From assembly GCA_028023455.1 (NCBI GenBank), contig JAQFVV010006641.1, positions 436,001 to 500,000 of the forward strand: 64,000 nucleotides of DNA, read 5' to 3'. Every line of letters starts with the position of its first letter. Within the stretch, counting starts at the first letter, position 1. Below are positions 12,796-26,040 of the stretch, piece after piece. The notes beneath the pieces were generated by a model, which was given only the letters and a program-made list of their open reading frames with translations, made no database searches and was not told the DNA's origin. Source of the stretch: Epiperipatus broadwayi (taxonomy: Eukaryota > Onychophora > Udeonychophora > Euonychophora > Peripatidae). The position numbers and the translations under genes are program-made.

Positions 12796-14446
12796 TGCAC
12801 CAACAAATAGGTTTAAAAATCAACTGACTTACATATAGTTAAAGATAATGATTAGCATATGAAATATTGGCACGAATATATATAATGCACACACGTATGA
12901 AATATTAAATGTTTTAATATTATAAGATTTAATGGATATGAATAAATGTAATCAGGTTGTTAAAATACTAATTGAAGAACTAAGATAATTGTTAAACAAT
13001 GATAATGCTTAAAAATACAGTTTTATAAATATGTACACTTATACAATTCTTATATGTATTAAATTTAATTTATTGCATTCTAGTTTAAATTGACAAATGA
13101 ATTTTATTATTTATTATACTTGAATGTCAAAAGCAAAAAAAAATAAATAAATACTATATTTATAATAACACATATTGGCATAGTTTGAGTTACAAAATAT
13201 CTTTAAAATAAATATACAAACGATAATATTAAAATCGACTTTCATTATTCTCAAAATTTTAAAATTAAAAAAAAAAAATTGTAAGCTAGTGTTAACATTT
13301 CAATTATGTATTCCTTTACAAAGATATATTACATATTGCATAAAAATAAAAAATAAGATATAATTTGTTTCTTTACCTTAATTGCACTAGTGTTTAATAA
13401 TTGAAAGTTATCTTCACCACTGACTTTATTTTCTTCATCCTAAAATAGCTTGAATGACATGAATATGTACATATTGGTCATAAATGAAAAGATTTACTTC
13501 TTGTTATTAAACCATTATTTTTAGTCATTTCTTGGATGTTCTGTTATATATGCGATGAAGTTGAACATAATCATCGAATCACTAAATAAGTTGAAAATCA
13601 TAATAAGATGCATTAATTAAGGACAATAGCTATTTTTTAAAACTTTTTTGAAAAATACCGGTTTAATTTTAAAGTCCTATGTTTTCCTGAAGTTTCCACT
13701 GATGTTAATAATAGGCAAGCAAAAAGGCCAAGCCCCAAAATGATAAAGTTGTAAATTAGCACATCGTTTTTGTGTAGAAATCCTTAATCCAATATTTTTT
13801 TAATGATATTTATAAGAGCAATTAAAAAAATAACGACGAACGAAAATAATAATGTCTTCCTTCTTTTAATTTTCTATCACCTGCCAAAAAATCCCGCCTT
13901 TCATAAATCACGTGCTGATTCAAAAAATAATATTTAACATTTTTTTTTGTTTGCAATTTAAACTTCTTTAAAATAAAAAAAAAAAATAGGAAATAATTTC
14001 AATTAAAAAAAAATACATATATATTATATTGAAAGATTTAAGTGATAATTTACAAACCAAATGAATATATATATATATTTTTTTTTAAATAAATAAATAA
14101 AGGTACAATATATTTATAGTTAGCAATTTAAATACTATTGCTAATGATTATTTTTTATACATACATTGATAATTATATACACATATAGTTTGCCATTATA
14201 ATGAGGAACTCAAACAAAGCAGATATCATAAAAATAAATAAACCTGATCTATATAACAATAAAACTATTACGAACAATACACTAATAACTTATTTACAAA
14301 CCCTTAAATAAAACTATAACAAAGACATTTTTTTTAAAACCATATTATAGCTTGAAAAAGTAAGGATGGACTTTCTATTCTGTACAATATATATATATAT
14401 TGATTTACACTCAAGAGCTCCTAATAGAAAAATAATAAACATTGAA
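12796..14446. other. AT-rich non-coding DNA
   Basis: No gene, terminal repeat or RNA gene is supported. There are homopolymer runs and short (TA)n tracts only. Confidence 0.55.
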
Positions 14447-14637
14447 TAATTACATTCGAATATCAGCCTTTCAAGCCAATTGTGCAAACGCTTTGCGAGT
14501 GTTAAATAATAAATGAATACCCTCTGACCAATACAAGATATAGAATTTATTCTTGGTCAGAGGGTATTGATTTATTATTTAACACTCGCAAAGCGTTTGC
14601 ACAATTGGCTTGAAAGGCCGATATTCGAATGTAATTA
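14447..14637. repeat. Near-perfect long hairpin, about 85-bp arms
   Basis: The left arm (14447-14531) is the reverse complement of 14553-14637 with about two mismatches, around a 21-bp spacer. The arms are less AT-rich than their surroundings, containing segments such as 'caaacgctttgcgagtgtt' and 'accctctgacc'. High arm identity with no coding capacity fits a foldback MITE or a young inverted duplication. If transcribed it would give a perfect double-stranded RNA stem. A TA sits at each arm end, but the palindrome hides any true target duplication. Confidence 0.9.
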
Positions 14638-15000
14638 CAATTGTATACAGATGCTATAAAAATAAATGCTTATTTATAAACATTGAATAAGTAAGTTGTG
14701 AACCAGATTTATACCAATTACTTAAAATATAAAATAAAAATAGGTCATAAAATCTAGTAGCATAAATTCTATTACACATTATTAATATCCAATATTTGTC
14801 ACTTTGATGTTAAAACTGGAGAAACATGATGCCATTTCAGCATCATAGTGCTTAGATATGATTTTTTATCTGCAGAAAAGAGTTTGCTATTAACTGACTG
14901 GAGAATCTTTGACTCACCTTTGAGACTTAAAGGAACCATAAAGGACAAATTTCTAATATCCAATCTATTTGTTCTAATTGCAGCAAATAATATTTTTAAC

Positions 15001-15500
15001 TTGCTTAGCCACAGAAATTGATAATTAGTAGTAATTGAGAATTTAATGATAACAACAAAGATTAAAATTTCTCTCTTTATTTAATGGATATTATTATTTT
15101 TATTTATATTAATTATTATAACAATAATTCATAGAAACATTTAATTCAACATATACAACTTTCTGAAGAAGCTAAAAATATTATTTGCAGAATATCCAAA
15201 AAGATGTTATTCATCCACATTTTTACAAGTATAAAAATAGCTTTCTGAGTTTAATTCATATAAGAAATTGGGCTTAAAATAAAAGAGAGTATTTTTTATT
15301 CAACAAAAAAATGCCATCAAAAGAGCTATTATATGTTTATGAGTAAATTTGCTTAGTCACAGGAATTATCAACTAATAGTGTTTGGGAATTTGTTGGTAA
15401 CAACAAAGGTTAAAGTTTTACTCTCTATTTAATGGATATTACCTCCTCATTTTTATTAATTATTATAACAATAACCCATAGAACCATTTAATTCAATATA
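15001..15500. repeat. Diverged direct duplication, period about 348 bp
   Basis: A stretch of about 150 bp beginning 'ttgcttagccacag' at 15001 is repeated from about 15349 ('ttgcttagtcacag'). The copies share the 'tatttaatggatatta' and 'attattataacaataa' segments. There is no ORF. Confidence 0.65.
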
Positions 15501-18500
15501 TATTTCAACAAGATAGCACTTTCCAGCATCTGAGTAAAAAACAGTTATAATCACATGGTTGGAGATTGACTTAAATTTGGTAGTGTTTTCAAATTTTGAT
15601 TCATTTGTGTCAGGAAACTCATTCATACAATTGATAATTTTATTGTTTCATCGTGTTTATTAACCCAATTGTTTATTAATATTTTAGCCTTTCTAAACAT
15701 CCTCTAATAATTGGTGTAATATGTGGATATGATTTTAGTATTTGAAAAATATGTGCAATGGTCAAATGTCTGAAACACAGAGAGCAAATGCTGAAATTGT
15801 TGAATGTTTATTCTTGCATTAATGAGTTCATTGTTTGTAGTACTTATATGGCAATCACTCTATTCTGTCCATGTGATTGGGTAGATGGCACATTGGGATT
15901 TTATACACTCCTTTAGCTTCCAGGGGGATTAGATCCTTAAGTTTGATTAGAATGCTATTAATCTTTTGTTAAATAGAAAAAGTTGTTAGCACTTCAGCAC
16001 TCTTCAAAACTTGACTTTGAAGAATCATTTGCTTTTTTTTTTTTTTTTTTTGGGGGGGGGACTTTTTTATTTAAATCAGTCTACATGATACAATTATTTC
16101 TGCTATGATCATGTGACTATTACTTTTTTCATCCAGTTAAGGACTAGTTCTATCTTGTTGAAACATTGGTATTTTTTTTTTATTAAATGTGGTTGCTATC
16201 AAAAATATGATTTATAAGACGAATAAATAAATAAATAAAACAATGTTTTAGAAATTACTATTTTCTATAGTTTGTTATTAATCATTAATATAATTTAACA
16301 TTAAATATGATATAATGCAGATCAAATACCTTTCTACAATCATTTGTACAGATATAATTAATAAAATCAATTCTCACTAGATTTGTTAAATTTCAAATGA
16401 ACATGAGTTACAGTTTTCTTTTTTGTTAACCACTAAAATTCGGAAGAGTTAAAAACTACGTACCCATATTATGATCAATAATTGTATAAAACAGCCGTTA
16501 ATAAATAAATAAAGAAGGTCTTCAGTCCTCATTTAATTTGAAAAATTATAAATTTTGTTCATATGTAAACCTTAAAACTGTAGTATGTCAGACAATAAAT
16601 AATATTTATTTAAATATCATTTTACTATTTATTTTTAAACAAACAAAAATATTTAGTCTTAATTAATACTTTTAAATTTTCAAGATGAAGTAATTAATGA
16701 AATTAATCATACAGTAAGGATTTTATGTGACAATATTAAAAATGGATAATTATTTACCCTTGTGCAATGTAGATAGAAAAGGAATATTTTTTACGACATT
16801 CAAATCAACAATTACTATATATTAAATCTGCATTAATAAACATGATAACTTTCATCCCAACTATAAGTATCCAATAATGTGTATATAAACAGATACATTG
16901 CTATTTAATGCACTCAATTATACATTATATTGACTCACAAAATAAATAATCTTAGAATATATGTAAAAAAACTGCTGATATTGTTATAGAAACCCTTAAT
17001 CTTCTATTGACCTTTGTTGGTTATAATTTTAAAGGCGTTATATATATATATATATATAATTTTAAAGGCGTTATATATATATATGAAACACACAAAAAAT
17101 AATGCTGCAATGATGTTCAAATTGTGCTTAAATTATTACACAGCCTGAAAAACTCAATACCCAAATTTTATTCTATCTTTATTAGGCAAACTGTTATAAA
17201 ATAATAAAATACAGATCACTGTTAATGATAAAATGTTGCCTGTATTTTATTCTTCATGATTCTATTCCACAAGTCTCCCCTGCCAGTACTTTATTGTTCA
17301 TCACCTACATTAATTTACTTTTCTTAAAAATGTAAAACAAATTATTAAGAATTCTGACATTAAAAAAAAATAATAACAATAAACCATGGTTTTTTTATAA
17401 ATTATCTGGATATTCCTTTACAATCAAAGAAATATAATTGCATATTTGAAACTGTCATCAAAAAGTATATTGAACGATTATCACTTACATTTAATAAAAC
17501 CAAAACTTTTTTTATGTAATATTCTTACTACTAACATTATAATTCCATCATTCACTATCACATCTCATAATATTTTTAGTTTTTCTATTTTCCAAGCATA
17601 TAATGATCCAAGAAAAAAAATTCAAATGTGACTTATTAATTCACTATAAAATATTAATAACTCTTTATCTAAAGGTTATTATTTCCAGTAGCATATAAAA
17701 GTCTCCTCCATCAATATTTCTAATCTTCCCCCAAATAGTCTATTTTTATTCAATGATTAATTATCTAAGCACAAGATTAATGGAGGGAGGGGGTATATAG
17801 TCAATAGCATTTAGTATTAAAAATGCAAAAAAAGTACAAATTCAATGATTCTTACTACACTATATTTATCCCCAATAGTTGCACTTCCACCTATTAACAA
17901 TAAAAATTTTAAAACACTAATAAATACAATAAATCTTTACATACATCTTATACCTTTTCTTAAACAATATAAAATTTTGGGAGGCTTGTGACTTTAAAAC
18001 AAAGTCATGAATGCAATCTAAATTGTATTCTTGTCCTAAAAGAAATACATTATTCCAAAATTCAAACAATGGTACCAAATATTTTTTGTTCAACATTAAA
18101 ATCCTTCCCACAAATTTTTCCCTTCCTTAAAGTTTAACGAATAATGATGAAAATTTGCAGTGTTTGAAATCAAGCAGAAGAGAAGTTGGAATAGTTAATT
18201 TTAAATGATCCATTCTTCAAGTTTATTACACACTATTAGCTAACACCATATGCCACCATATTCTCACTTGAAAAGCTTATTGAGAGTATTTACAGAAGAT
18301 TGTTACATAACTTTGTAAAAATGACTACATTCACTTTATTCACACTATGCTGTCTGGTTTTTATTCTCACAATTTTCAAATTGCAATCTGTATTCCTAAA
18401 CAAATTTAAAAATTTCAAACTTAGAATACCCTCTCCCTCATCCCATTTCTCCTTGAAGTCGAATCATGTCTCACTATACTAAACTGATTTTATAGATTTT

Positions 18501-19987
18501 GTTTAAAATCAGACATCCATTATTAAAACACTATTTTAATTTCTAAATATCACATAATTGCAGCTCAATTACAAAGTCGCCAAGTTTTTTTTTGTTGTTG
18601 TTGTTTTTTTCATGATTTTTATTATATCACTCAAAATCAATGTTTTTTGTTGTTTTTTTTCTTCTGCATATTGTAACTAAAAATCTCATGCAACCAAACA
18701 GATTAAATAATTCTTTTTTTTTTTTTTTTACAAGATAAAAAATAAAATTAATTTTTAAAAAATGCGTTTTTATTTGAAAATAATAATAATAATAATTTTG
18801 ACTTTATTTTAAAAAACCAAATATATAGAAATAAACAGGCAATCACGTTCACGCACGAGTGGTGAGTTGAAGAAAATAGTTTAATAGAATATGGTGTTGG
18901 CAAAATAAATATAAGAATATTATAAAAAAAGTAAAACAAGTAATGTAGGATGAATTACAAAATCAAATTCAAAAAAAAAAAAACATTATAGCAATTTTGT
19001 GTATTGTACACACACACACACACCTTATTATATAGGTCAATTCATTTTCTTTCTTTTTTTTTTTTTTTTTTGTACATTTATTGCTTTTCTGATACATCGC
19101 GGTATTACTCAACTCCTCTCACTCCCGCCCTGTCTTACTACACTTTTTTTATTAAAGTCAACCGATTGGATTTTATTCAAAATTATTTTTCAAATTTTTC
19201 TAAATAAATTAAAAATTTATACTAAAAGAAAAAAAAAATCAAACAAATTGACATTACAAATTTTATAATTGATAAAAAAAAGATACAAATTTTAATTGTT
19301 TGATTAATAATTGAATAAAAAAACATATTCTACGCAATATTATCAAAAAGAAAACTAATTACGCAATACTTTTGAAATTGCAATGTCTCAAAGAAATCTC
19401 TTTGCATTAATATCATAAAAAATATACAAATAAACCACAACCGAAGAACAGTTAAAAAATAATTAGTCATATATTAAAGTAATTAAAAAGTAATAAAAAT
19501 ATTTAGATTCAAAATTTATATAAAATCATAATATGAATATGAAAATAAATGTGTACGTTTTCTTTTTTGTTGCCGTTAATTAAGTATCAAAGAAAAACTA
19601 CAATTCATTTTTATTATTAATCTTTTAGCAAAGGACTAAATAAATTGCTGCGACCTTCATTCTTTTCTCACTTTGATCTCAACTCTTTTAAAACCACACA
19701 AATAAAAATCAAATTAATTAAATTGTCAAATCTTATTTTAAAAAATTATTAATTAAATTTTTTTTTAAAAATTTGAAGATAACAAAAAAGAAGCAATAAT
19801 AATATTACATAAATTAAAAATTACATTATAAAGCCCAAAATAAATAAATAGCTTTATAATAATAAAATGTAAATATAAATTGGTAAAGTATTAAAAAATC
19901 TAACATTATTTAATACCTAAACAATTTTAATTTGTTTTCCATGATTTCCTACCAATCAATTTTGCTCTCAGGAAAAAGTGGAGAAAT
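15501..19987. other. AT-rich non-coding DNA with short repeats
   Basis: No ORF above about 90 codons and none protein-like. Notable items are a T-run followed by a G-run at about 16031-16060, and a short duplication of 'ttttaaaggcgttatata' with (TA)n at 17029-17083. I see no gene or RNA gene. Confidence 0.55.
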
Positions 19988-20054
19988 CGTTGGTCGAGAG
20001 GTCAGCGACGGCTACTTTACAAGCAGTTGTCCCGGGTTAGCGGGTTCGCTTCCT
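19988..20054 (+). repeat. tRNA-like SINE head, Ser/Leu-type box A and box B
   Basis: The segment tggtcgagaggtcagcg resembles a class II tRNA box A. About 35 bp downstream, gggttcgcttcc resembles box B, an RNA polymerase III internal promoter. No complete tRNA cloverleaf with a closed acceptor stem can be drawn, so a tRNA-derived SINE fragment is more likely than a tRNA gene. Confidence 0.5.
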
Positions 20055-20100
20055 CACTGATGCTATGACACGTGAGAACAAAAATTTATTCTGATTGTTG

Positions 20101-20380
20101 CCTTTGGCAGGATAGTTCAGTTGGTTAAAGCGTTACCTTAAAAATTCAATATTCAAGAATCTAAGAGTCCTGTTTCAAATCCCATGCTAGTACTCTCACT
20201 GGTCAGGATGAAAACACCTGAAGAAGAGGGGGGGGATAATACCTCTTGAAACGTTGAGCATATACTAACCTATTTGATGTGCTATTACTAACAGTTGAAT
20301 ATATTTGAAATATTTAAATAAAGTTATTTTTTCTAAGGAAATTCACTACTCATATTAAATGATGGAAATAGTCCAATATA
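20101..20380 (+). mobile_element. tRNA-derived SINE with a hammerhead-like tail
   Basis: Box A (ggatagttcagttggttaaa, 20110-20129) and box B (tgtttcaaatccc, 20171-20183) are spaced as in a tRNA promoter. The body continues through a hammerhead-like segment (20218-20255) to a tail around 20320-20380 containing 'atttaaataaagtta'. That tail is shared with the near-palindromes at 60091-60195 and 63421-63505, which supports a dispersed family. The 5' end could lie at 19988 if both tRNA-like parts belong to one composite SINE. Confidence 0.6.
20218..20255 (+). ncRNA. Hammerhead-like motif in the SINE tail (stem I not found)
   Basis: CTGAAGA (20218-20224) fits the CUGANGA core. AGAGG (20225-20229) can pair with CCTCT (20242-20246) as stem II with one bulged base. 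GAAAC (20248-20252) is followed by GTT, giving the minimal AC/GU stem III and an NUH site after 20255. The flanks do not form a convincing stem I, so the copy is probably inactive or the match is partly fortuitous. Confidence 0.38.
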
Positions 20381-21360
20381 AAAATATAACTAGATAAATA
20401 TAATATAAATAAAGATAAAATTATTATATTAAAATATATTATCAAAATATATCTATTAAAACAATTATGTACATAATTTCTAATGACTAAATACAATTAA
20501 TCATCATCTCATAAATATAAAATGACCAATTGTTATTGAATTTTAAAGTTTATGGATCTAATTTTTTACCAGATATTAATAATCTACTATAAAAACTCTA
20601 TTGATAATCTATAATAATTGCATTTCTTTTTTTATTTAGAATATTTAAACTGTTATTTTCATGTTATAAACTCTTTAAAACAACATCAAGTATAATACAG
20701 TTAATTGATGAAAAAAACCTCAACCTATTAGTTTTCAAAGTTACAATGTTCATTTTAAATCATTATTTTAAAATAAAAATTGCTTAAGAAAATTAGATTG
20801 GCATGCTTATTGTTATTTGTTTTTTTTTTTTCTAATGATGATAAAAGTTTTGAAAATCAAAATTATCAGATTACATTGGAAGATTGAATACAAATTGTAT
20901 GTATTAAGTGAAATGGGTAGTCATTATTATGGTTGTTGTCATTTATAGTAAAATAAAAACTTACATCTTTCAAATGAATCAGTTTTTTTAACTCTTTAAT
21001 ATTACACTTAAAATGTAGATATAAAAATGCAGACTTCTATATTATTTGTTTTTTAAGGCAGTATTATATTGGTCAATGTTTATTATTTAATAACTTGAAT
21101 GCATAAGCATAAACTATAATGCATAAAATTATAAATTCTATTCATTTGACAAATTATTTTAATTTTGCCACAAATAAAATATTTAAAGACACTGATAGTA
21201 AATATATGACTCAATATATGCCTCATTCTATGTACTATTAATAAAAAAAGCTCCAGACATTGTTTAAGGGTAATACAAAAGTTATTCAAATTGCCAACCC
21301 ATTTATAAAAGCAAAGCAAAGTCACACTTGATTTGAAAGATACAATATCTTCTTAAATAT

Positions 21361-21438
<78 letters not shown>

Positions 21439-23753
21439 GAAAATATTTAGGATCATGACTAAGTGCCTGTTTGTACATAACTAATATTAAGTGACCACAT
21501 GCCCACTAGTTTAGGTATGAAATGTGTTTTATAAATTTGTGTGGCAATCAATTGAGAGATATTCATAAACCAATAGTCAGTATAGGTATGTAGTAGTGAA
21601 AAACATACATTCTTTGGTCATGGCAGTATTGTTTACAATATCTGTTAGAAATATTTTACCTAGTTAGATATGTGATATTTTTTGACAATATTGTTTATTC
21701 TTATTTTTGTTTTTGAAAAAAACATATATTAATAATATATTGTCCTGTTTAATATTTTTATACTGCAAATGAAGGTATATGAAATTATGTATTTTAATAT
21801 ATAAAAAAATATTTTAAACAGTAGCAAATATTGGCATAAAAAATCCTTAACAAATGCCACTTGATCCAATATCCTCAAACTTATTTTTAGCTTATGGCTT
21901 TTATTTATGAAAAGCCTGCATGTCGATCTTTGGATTCAAAGTAATATCCATGACTCTACACTGATAAAAATCATAAGCAAGAAACTGACATTGGAATATC
22001 GGATGAATATGCACTAGATAGGGATTTTATGCATAAACCTGCTAGCATTCATTGATTATTATGGCTTGCTCTGGATGGCACTATTGTTTGAAGAGATTCC
22101 TACAGTTTTAGCCACTTGTGTAAACAAAGAAAATTGTGATCATGTGATGTTTGAGTAGTTAATTATAAATTTTCAACATTGTTATACTTTTGTCCCATTT
22201 CAACTCATATGACAAATTAATATCTTTCTCAGATGCATGCAAACTATGCTGAAAAAATTTTAACTTCAATATTTACAAGGTTAAAAAATGATTACTCATT
22301 ACAAAGATAAAAACACAATATAAAGACAAATCTGTTACACAAAAGTATAGACACATAATGAATAATACATATGAAAATCAATGAAAGGAATGAATAAAAA
22401 GTTGATAACATAGTTTTAGTAATAAAAAGTTCATCTGTTCATAGTAAAGTAAAAAAAAAAGAATTTCTTTCAAAAATAGAAACACCTTTATAAATTATCC
22501 AAGAACACAATAAAAATAAGTAAATGTAAAATGGTATAGTATTTTAATAAAATTGAGAGATTTAATGTAATGTTTAAATACTATAGTTTATCTAATATAA
22601 AAGTTATGGTACTTTACTACCTAAAATTGATTTATGAGACAACAATTTATTTGAAATGACAAGAAAAGCAAATATATGAATTGTTGTTTATGTTTTGCAT
22701 AAGAGTTATTATATGAAGTTAAAATGAAAATAAATAAATAAATAATTGACTGGTAAAATATTGTAAAATTAATAAAGTCGATAATAATTATGCTCTCAAA
22801 GCTAGGTTAATCAATTAAATATCATTAAATCAAAAGAAATCATCAAAATTCACTCCACTATATTATAAAAGATTTACATATTATATCCACTTTGAATCAT
22901 GGTTATTACTACAAGCAGGGAATAGTTAAGTTTATTATCTCTAAAGAGGCTCAATCAAGCCTATAAATCTAATATTTCTTTGGCTACTTAGCCAATTAAT
23001 GCTACCTTATCACTTAATATAAATATGTGACTTATTTCACATAATCTTTTATTCATTAGTTTTAAATACATACACACACTCAAAAATATAACTGACAGGT
23101 AAGAATACTTTTTCGTGACTTTAAATAACTTAATAAATCAATTCGATCCATGATTCCCAAGAGCACATCCAATTATCAAATAATTAAAAAAAATATTTAA
23201 AAAATTAAGTTATATAAATTATACAATTTTAATAGTAAAATTTGTAACGACAAAACAAAATTATTATAGAAGTTTATAATAGCTCATATGCAATTAAAAC
23301 TTATATTCTTTGTACTTAATATTGATTTCACTACATTTATAAAATATTTGTTTTATTAAAACAAGACTCATTAAATAGAATAAAATTATACTTATAAAAA
23401 TGTTTCATTTTTCTAATTAAATATATATATATATATATATTGATCTCAAAAATATGTATATAAACATATCATTTAAATTGATAAAATTATTAATTTATCC
23501 TTTAAAAGTCCAACTTGTTATGTTTTTTTTTTTTCTTAATACTTGAATGAATTTTATCTCAGATTGAATTTTGAAGAAAAATATCATGTTAATGAAAATT
23601 GTCAGTTCCTACACGCATGTATATTTTTATTTTCCAAGATTTCTTTCCTTAAAAATTGAAATGTTGAATTTAATATGCTGATTAATTTCAGTTTATTCCA
23701 AATTGTTATTGAATTTACCATTGTAAATTTTTTTAGATAGCTATCTTACATTT
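20381..23753. other. AT-rich non-coding DNA
   Basis: No protein-like ORF; an 80-codon minus-strand frame at 21083-21325 lacks any recognisable feature. The stretch includes the (AT)n tract at 21358-21435. Confidence 0.55.
21358..21435. repeat. (AT)n microsatellite
   Basis: About 78 bp of alternating AT with one interruption. Confidence 0.95.
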
Positions 23754-24168
23754 CAGCTTAAGACACAATGGAAATTCATATGTTGAATTATTGTTTTTTT
23801 TAACTGCTAGGATAAAGAAAAGAAGATTGCAGTTTACTCTTAAACAGCGATAATATATTACTTACCCCAACATTATTGAGGTGTTTATGTACAATAAATT
23901 ATCCAATTATTCGGAAGAATGGCGCTTCCGAAAAAACAAAGTACAACTAATTTTTCTTAAATTTTAGTTTAAGATGTGATGGAAATTCATATGTTGAGTT
24001 ATTGTTTTTTATTAATTGCTAGGATAAAAAAAAGAAGATTGCAGTTTAGCCCTAAACTGTGATAATATATTACCCCAACATTATTGAGGTGTTTACATAC
24101 AATAAATTATCCAATTATTCAGAAGAATGGTGATTCCAAAGAAACAAAGTAAAACTAATTTATCTCCT
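23754..24168. repeat. Tandem duplication, two units of about 211 bp
   Basis: The unit starting near 23757 ('cttaagacacaatggaaatt') recurs near 23968 ('tttaagatgtgatggaaatt'). The copies share 'gaagattgcagttta', 'ccccaacattattgaggtg' and 'aaattatccaattattc'. They are similar over nearly their full length and have no coding capacity. Confidence 0.85.
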
Positions 24169-24822
24169 TCAATTTCTTTAATAATAATTTAATAATGGTG
24201 ATCTTTTTCTGTTGTTGTTGATGTTGTCCTTTTTTTCACATGCCACAGAACACACAGTATTGACAACAATTGTTAACATATGTTTTTAAAAAATAATATT
24301 TGAAATAAAAAATATTAATCACATAAAAAATATTATATCAAAAATGTATTCGATAGCTTTAAAAATAAATAAATAAATAGATAGATAAATAACAACATTG
24401 CATTTTTTAATCATCACTTAAAATAAAATAATATTTTTTATAACTAACAATTTATGTTTTTTTGTTTATAATATAGATATACACATATTAATTACAACAT
24501 GTCATTATTATCATTTAAAATCTCACCATTAAAAATAATAAAAATAATAACAATTAAAGCCATGTACCATTAATAAATAAACAAAATAATAAATCCAAAC
24601 AACAATAACTATAACTAATAACCATAATCAATAATAATACTCAATATATAAATATCAAATCAAAGAGATTTTTTTTTAAAACCAACAAATGACTATTAAA
24701 ATAAAGGTGGATTTATTGGTCTTTTACAATATATATATATATTAATTTTTTAGCAAAAGTTTTAAATAAAGAATTCAAATACAACTTTGGTCAAATCACA
24801 AAGTTACTATATATATATATAT
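24169..24822. other. AT-rich non-coding DNA ending in (AT)n
   Basis: No ORF is supported. A short (AT)n tract at about 24808-24822 directly abuts the Penelope-like element cluster. Confidence 0.5.
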
Positions 24823-24893
24823 GTTAATTCTAATGTTTTCACGGATAAAAGATGTCATATTATTATTACTATTTGCGGGATATTCCGTGTAGT

Positions 24894-24956
24894 GAAAAAG
24901 CTAAATGCTGACGTTTCAGTACAATATCAAGTACCTTCCTCAGAGCGTCCTCTTTC
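24894..24956 (-). ncRNA. Hammerhead ribozyme of PLE copy A
   Basis: This is identical to the motif at 27833-27895, on the minus strand. It has the CUGAGGA core, stem II around GUAC/GUAC, GAAAC, GUC and both strands of stem I. Predicted cleavage lies 3' of the complement of 24910. The TGA stop of the ORF (complement of 24940-24942) lies inside the core. Confidence 0.8.
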
Positions 24957-25958
24957 TCAAATCATAAGAATGCATGTGAGATTTAAAATCGTTTTTATCA
25001 TTTTCTTTCTCCTCATATTTAAATTCTATTGGTTGAGAAGTTTTAAAATTTATTTTCTCTTCCAATAGTTTCTTCCAAATGTTGTTAATCTTCTTTAACT
25101 CACACCTTTCATTTATGCTCTTGGGCCTTTTAAAAATCTCTATAGCTTCTCTTAGCAATCTCTGGTCATATTGTTCAATTTTTGCTAAAATATTTGTTTT
25201 TTCAAAATTGATATCATGATTTGTTAATTTAATATGAGAATAAATAGCTGATGAATTGGATTTTTCTCTCACTGCCAGAATGTGTTCTTCCTTTCTAATA
25301 TTTATTCTACGATTAGTCTGTCCTATATATGTATGTGGACAGACCCTACATGGAATTTCATACACACCATGACACTCCAAAGCAATTTTATCTTTAGGAA
25401 GAGGAAATATTTCACTAATTTTTTTATAAGTAGTGTAAATTGTGTGAATATTATTATTCTTTAAAATGTTACCAATTCTATCAGTTACTCCTTTAATATA
25501 TGGCAAAATTGTCTTAATTTTTGATGTATCAAAATCTTTTTTCTTTTGATATGTATAAGCCCTATTAATAATTTTGTAATTAAAACCATTATGAAGAAGC
25601 ATTTTATTAGTAGCAAAAAGGTCCCGGTGAAAATGGCTATCATCAGAAAGTCTCTTTGTTCTATCCAATAATGTCTTTGCCACTGAAAATAGTTGTGCAG
25701 GATGGTGATGAGAGGAAAAATGCAGATATCTCCCAGTGTGTGTTGGTTTTTTATATATACCATGGGATAAAGAACCATCTATCCTTCTTTCAATCAAAAC
25801 ATCTAAAAAAGGTAATTGATTATTATTTTCTATTTCCATGGTAAATTTAATATTGTTGTGAAGAGAGTTTAAAAAATTAAAAAAGTCATCAAGAGCATGC
25901 TTACCATGAGGCCAAATAACAAAGGTATCATCAACATACCTCAGCCATATAGATGGTT
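24940..25958 (-). pseudogene. PLE reverse transcriptase/GIY-YIG endonuclease, C-terminal part
   Basis: The frame is open from the truncation point to the stop at 24940. It begins just before YVDD, covers the end of the RT palm and the thumb, then carries the endonuclease with GVY and TYIG motifs and the intervening CxxC pair. The first ATG (25839) lies after YVDD, so no functional start remains. One substitution from copies B and C is visible (Tyr for Phe in a HTIxTTY segment). The fingers and most of the palm are missing, so no active polymerase is possible. Confidence 0.92.
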
Positions 25959-26040
25959 TTTAATTTTGCTAACAACAAAATTTTTGGGTTTATTTGGGTG
26001 GAAATAGTCTATCAAAAATACCTTGCTGGGATGAGATATA

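Larger units (their letters stand above)
24823..25958 (-). mobile_element. Penelope-like element copy A, inverted and 5'-truncated
   Basis: Read on the minus strand, this copy starts a few codons before the RT YVDD motif and runs through the endonuclease to the 3' region and a complete hammerhead. It ends at a point equivalent to 27966 in the downstream copy, beside (AT)n. At about 25957-25962 it meets copy B head-to-head with no unrelated filler. An inverted, 5'-truncated partial copy attached to a direct copy is a known habit of Penelope elements. Confidence 0.93.

Noticed and set aside
19988-20183. Functional tRNA genes
   Set aside because: Box A and box B are present, but no complete acceptor, D, anticodon and T stems can be paired, so SINE heads are more likely.
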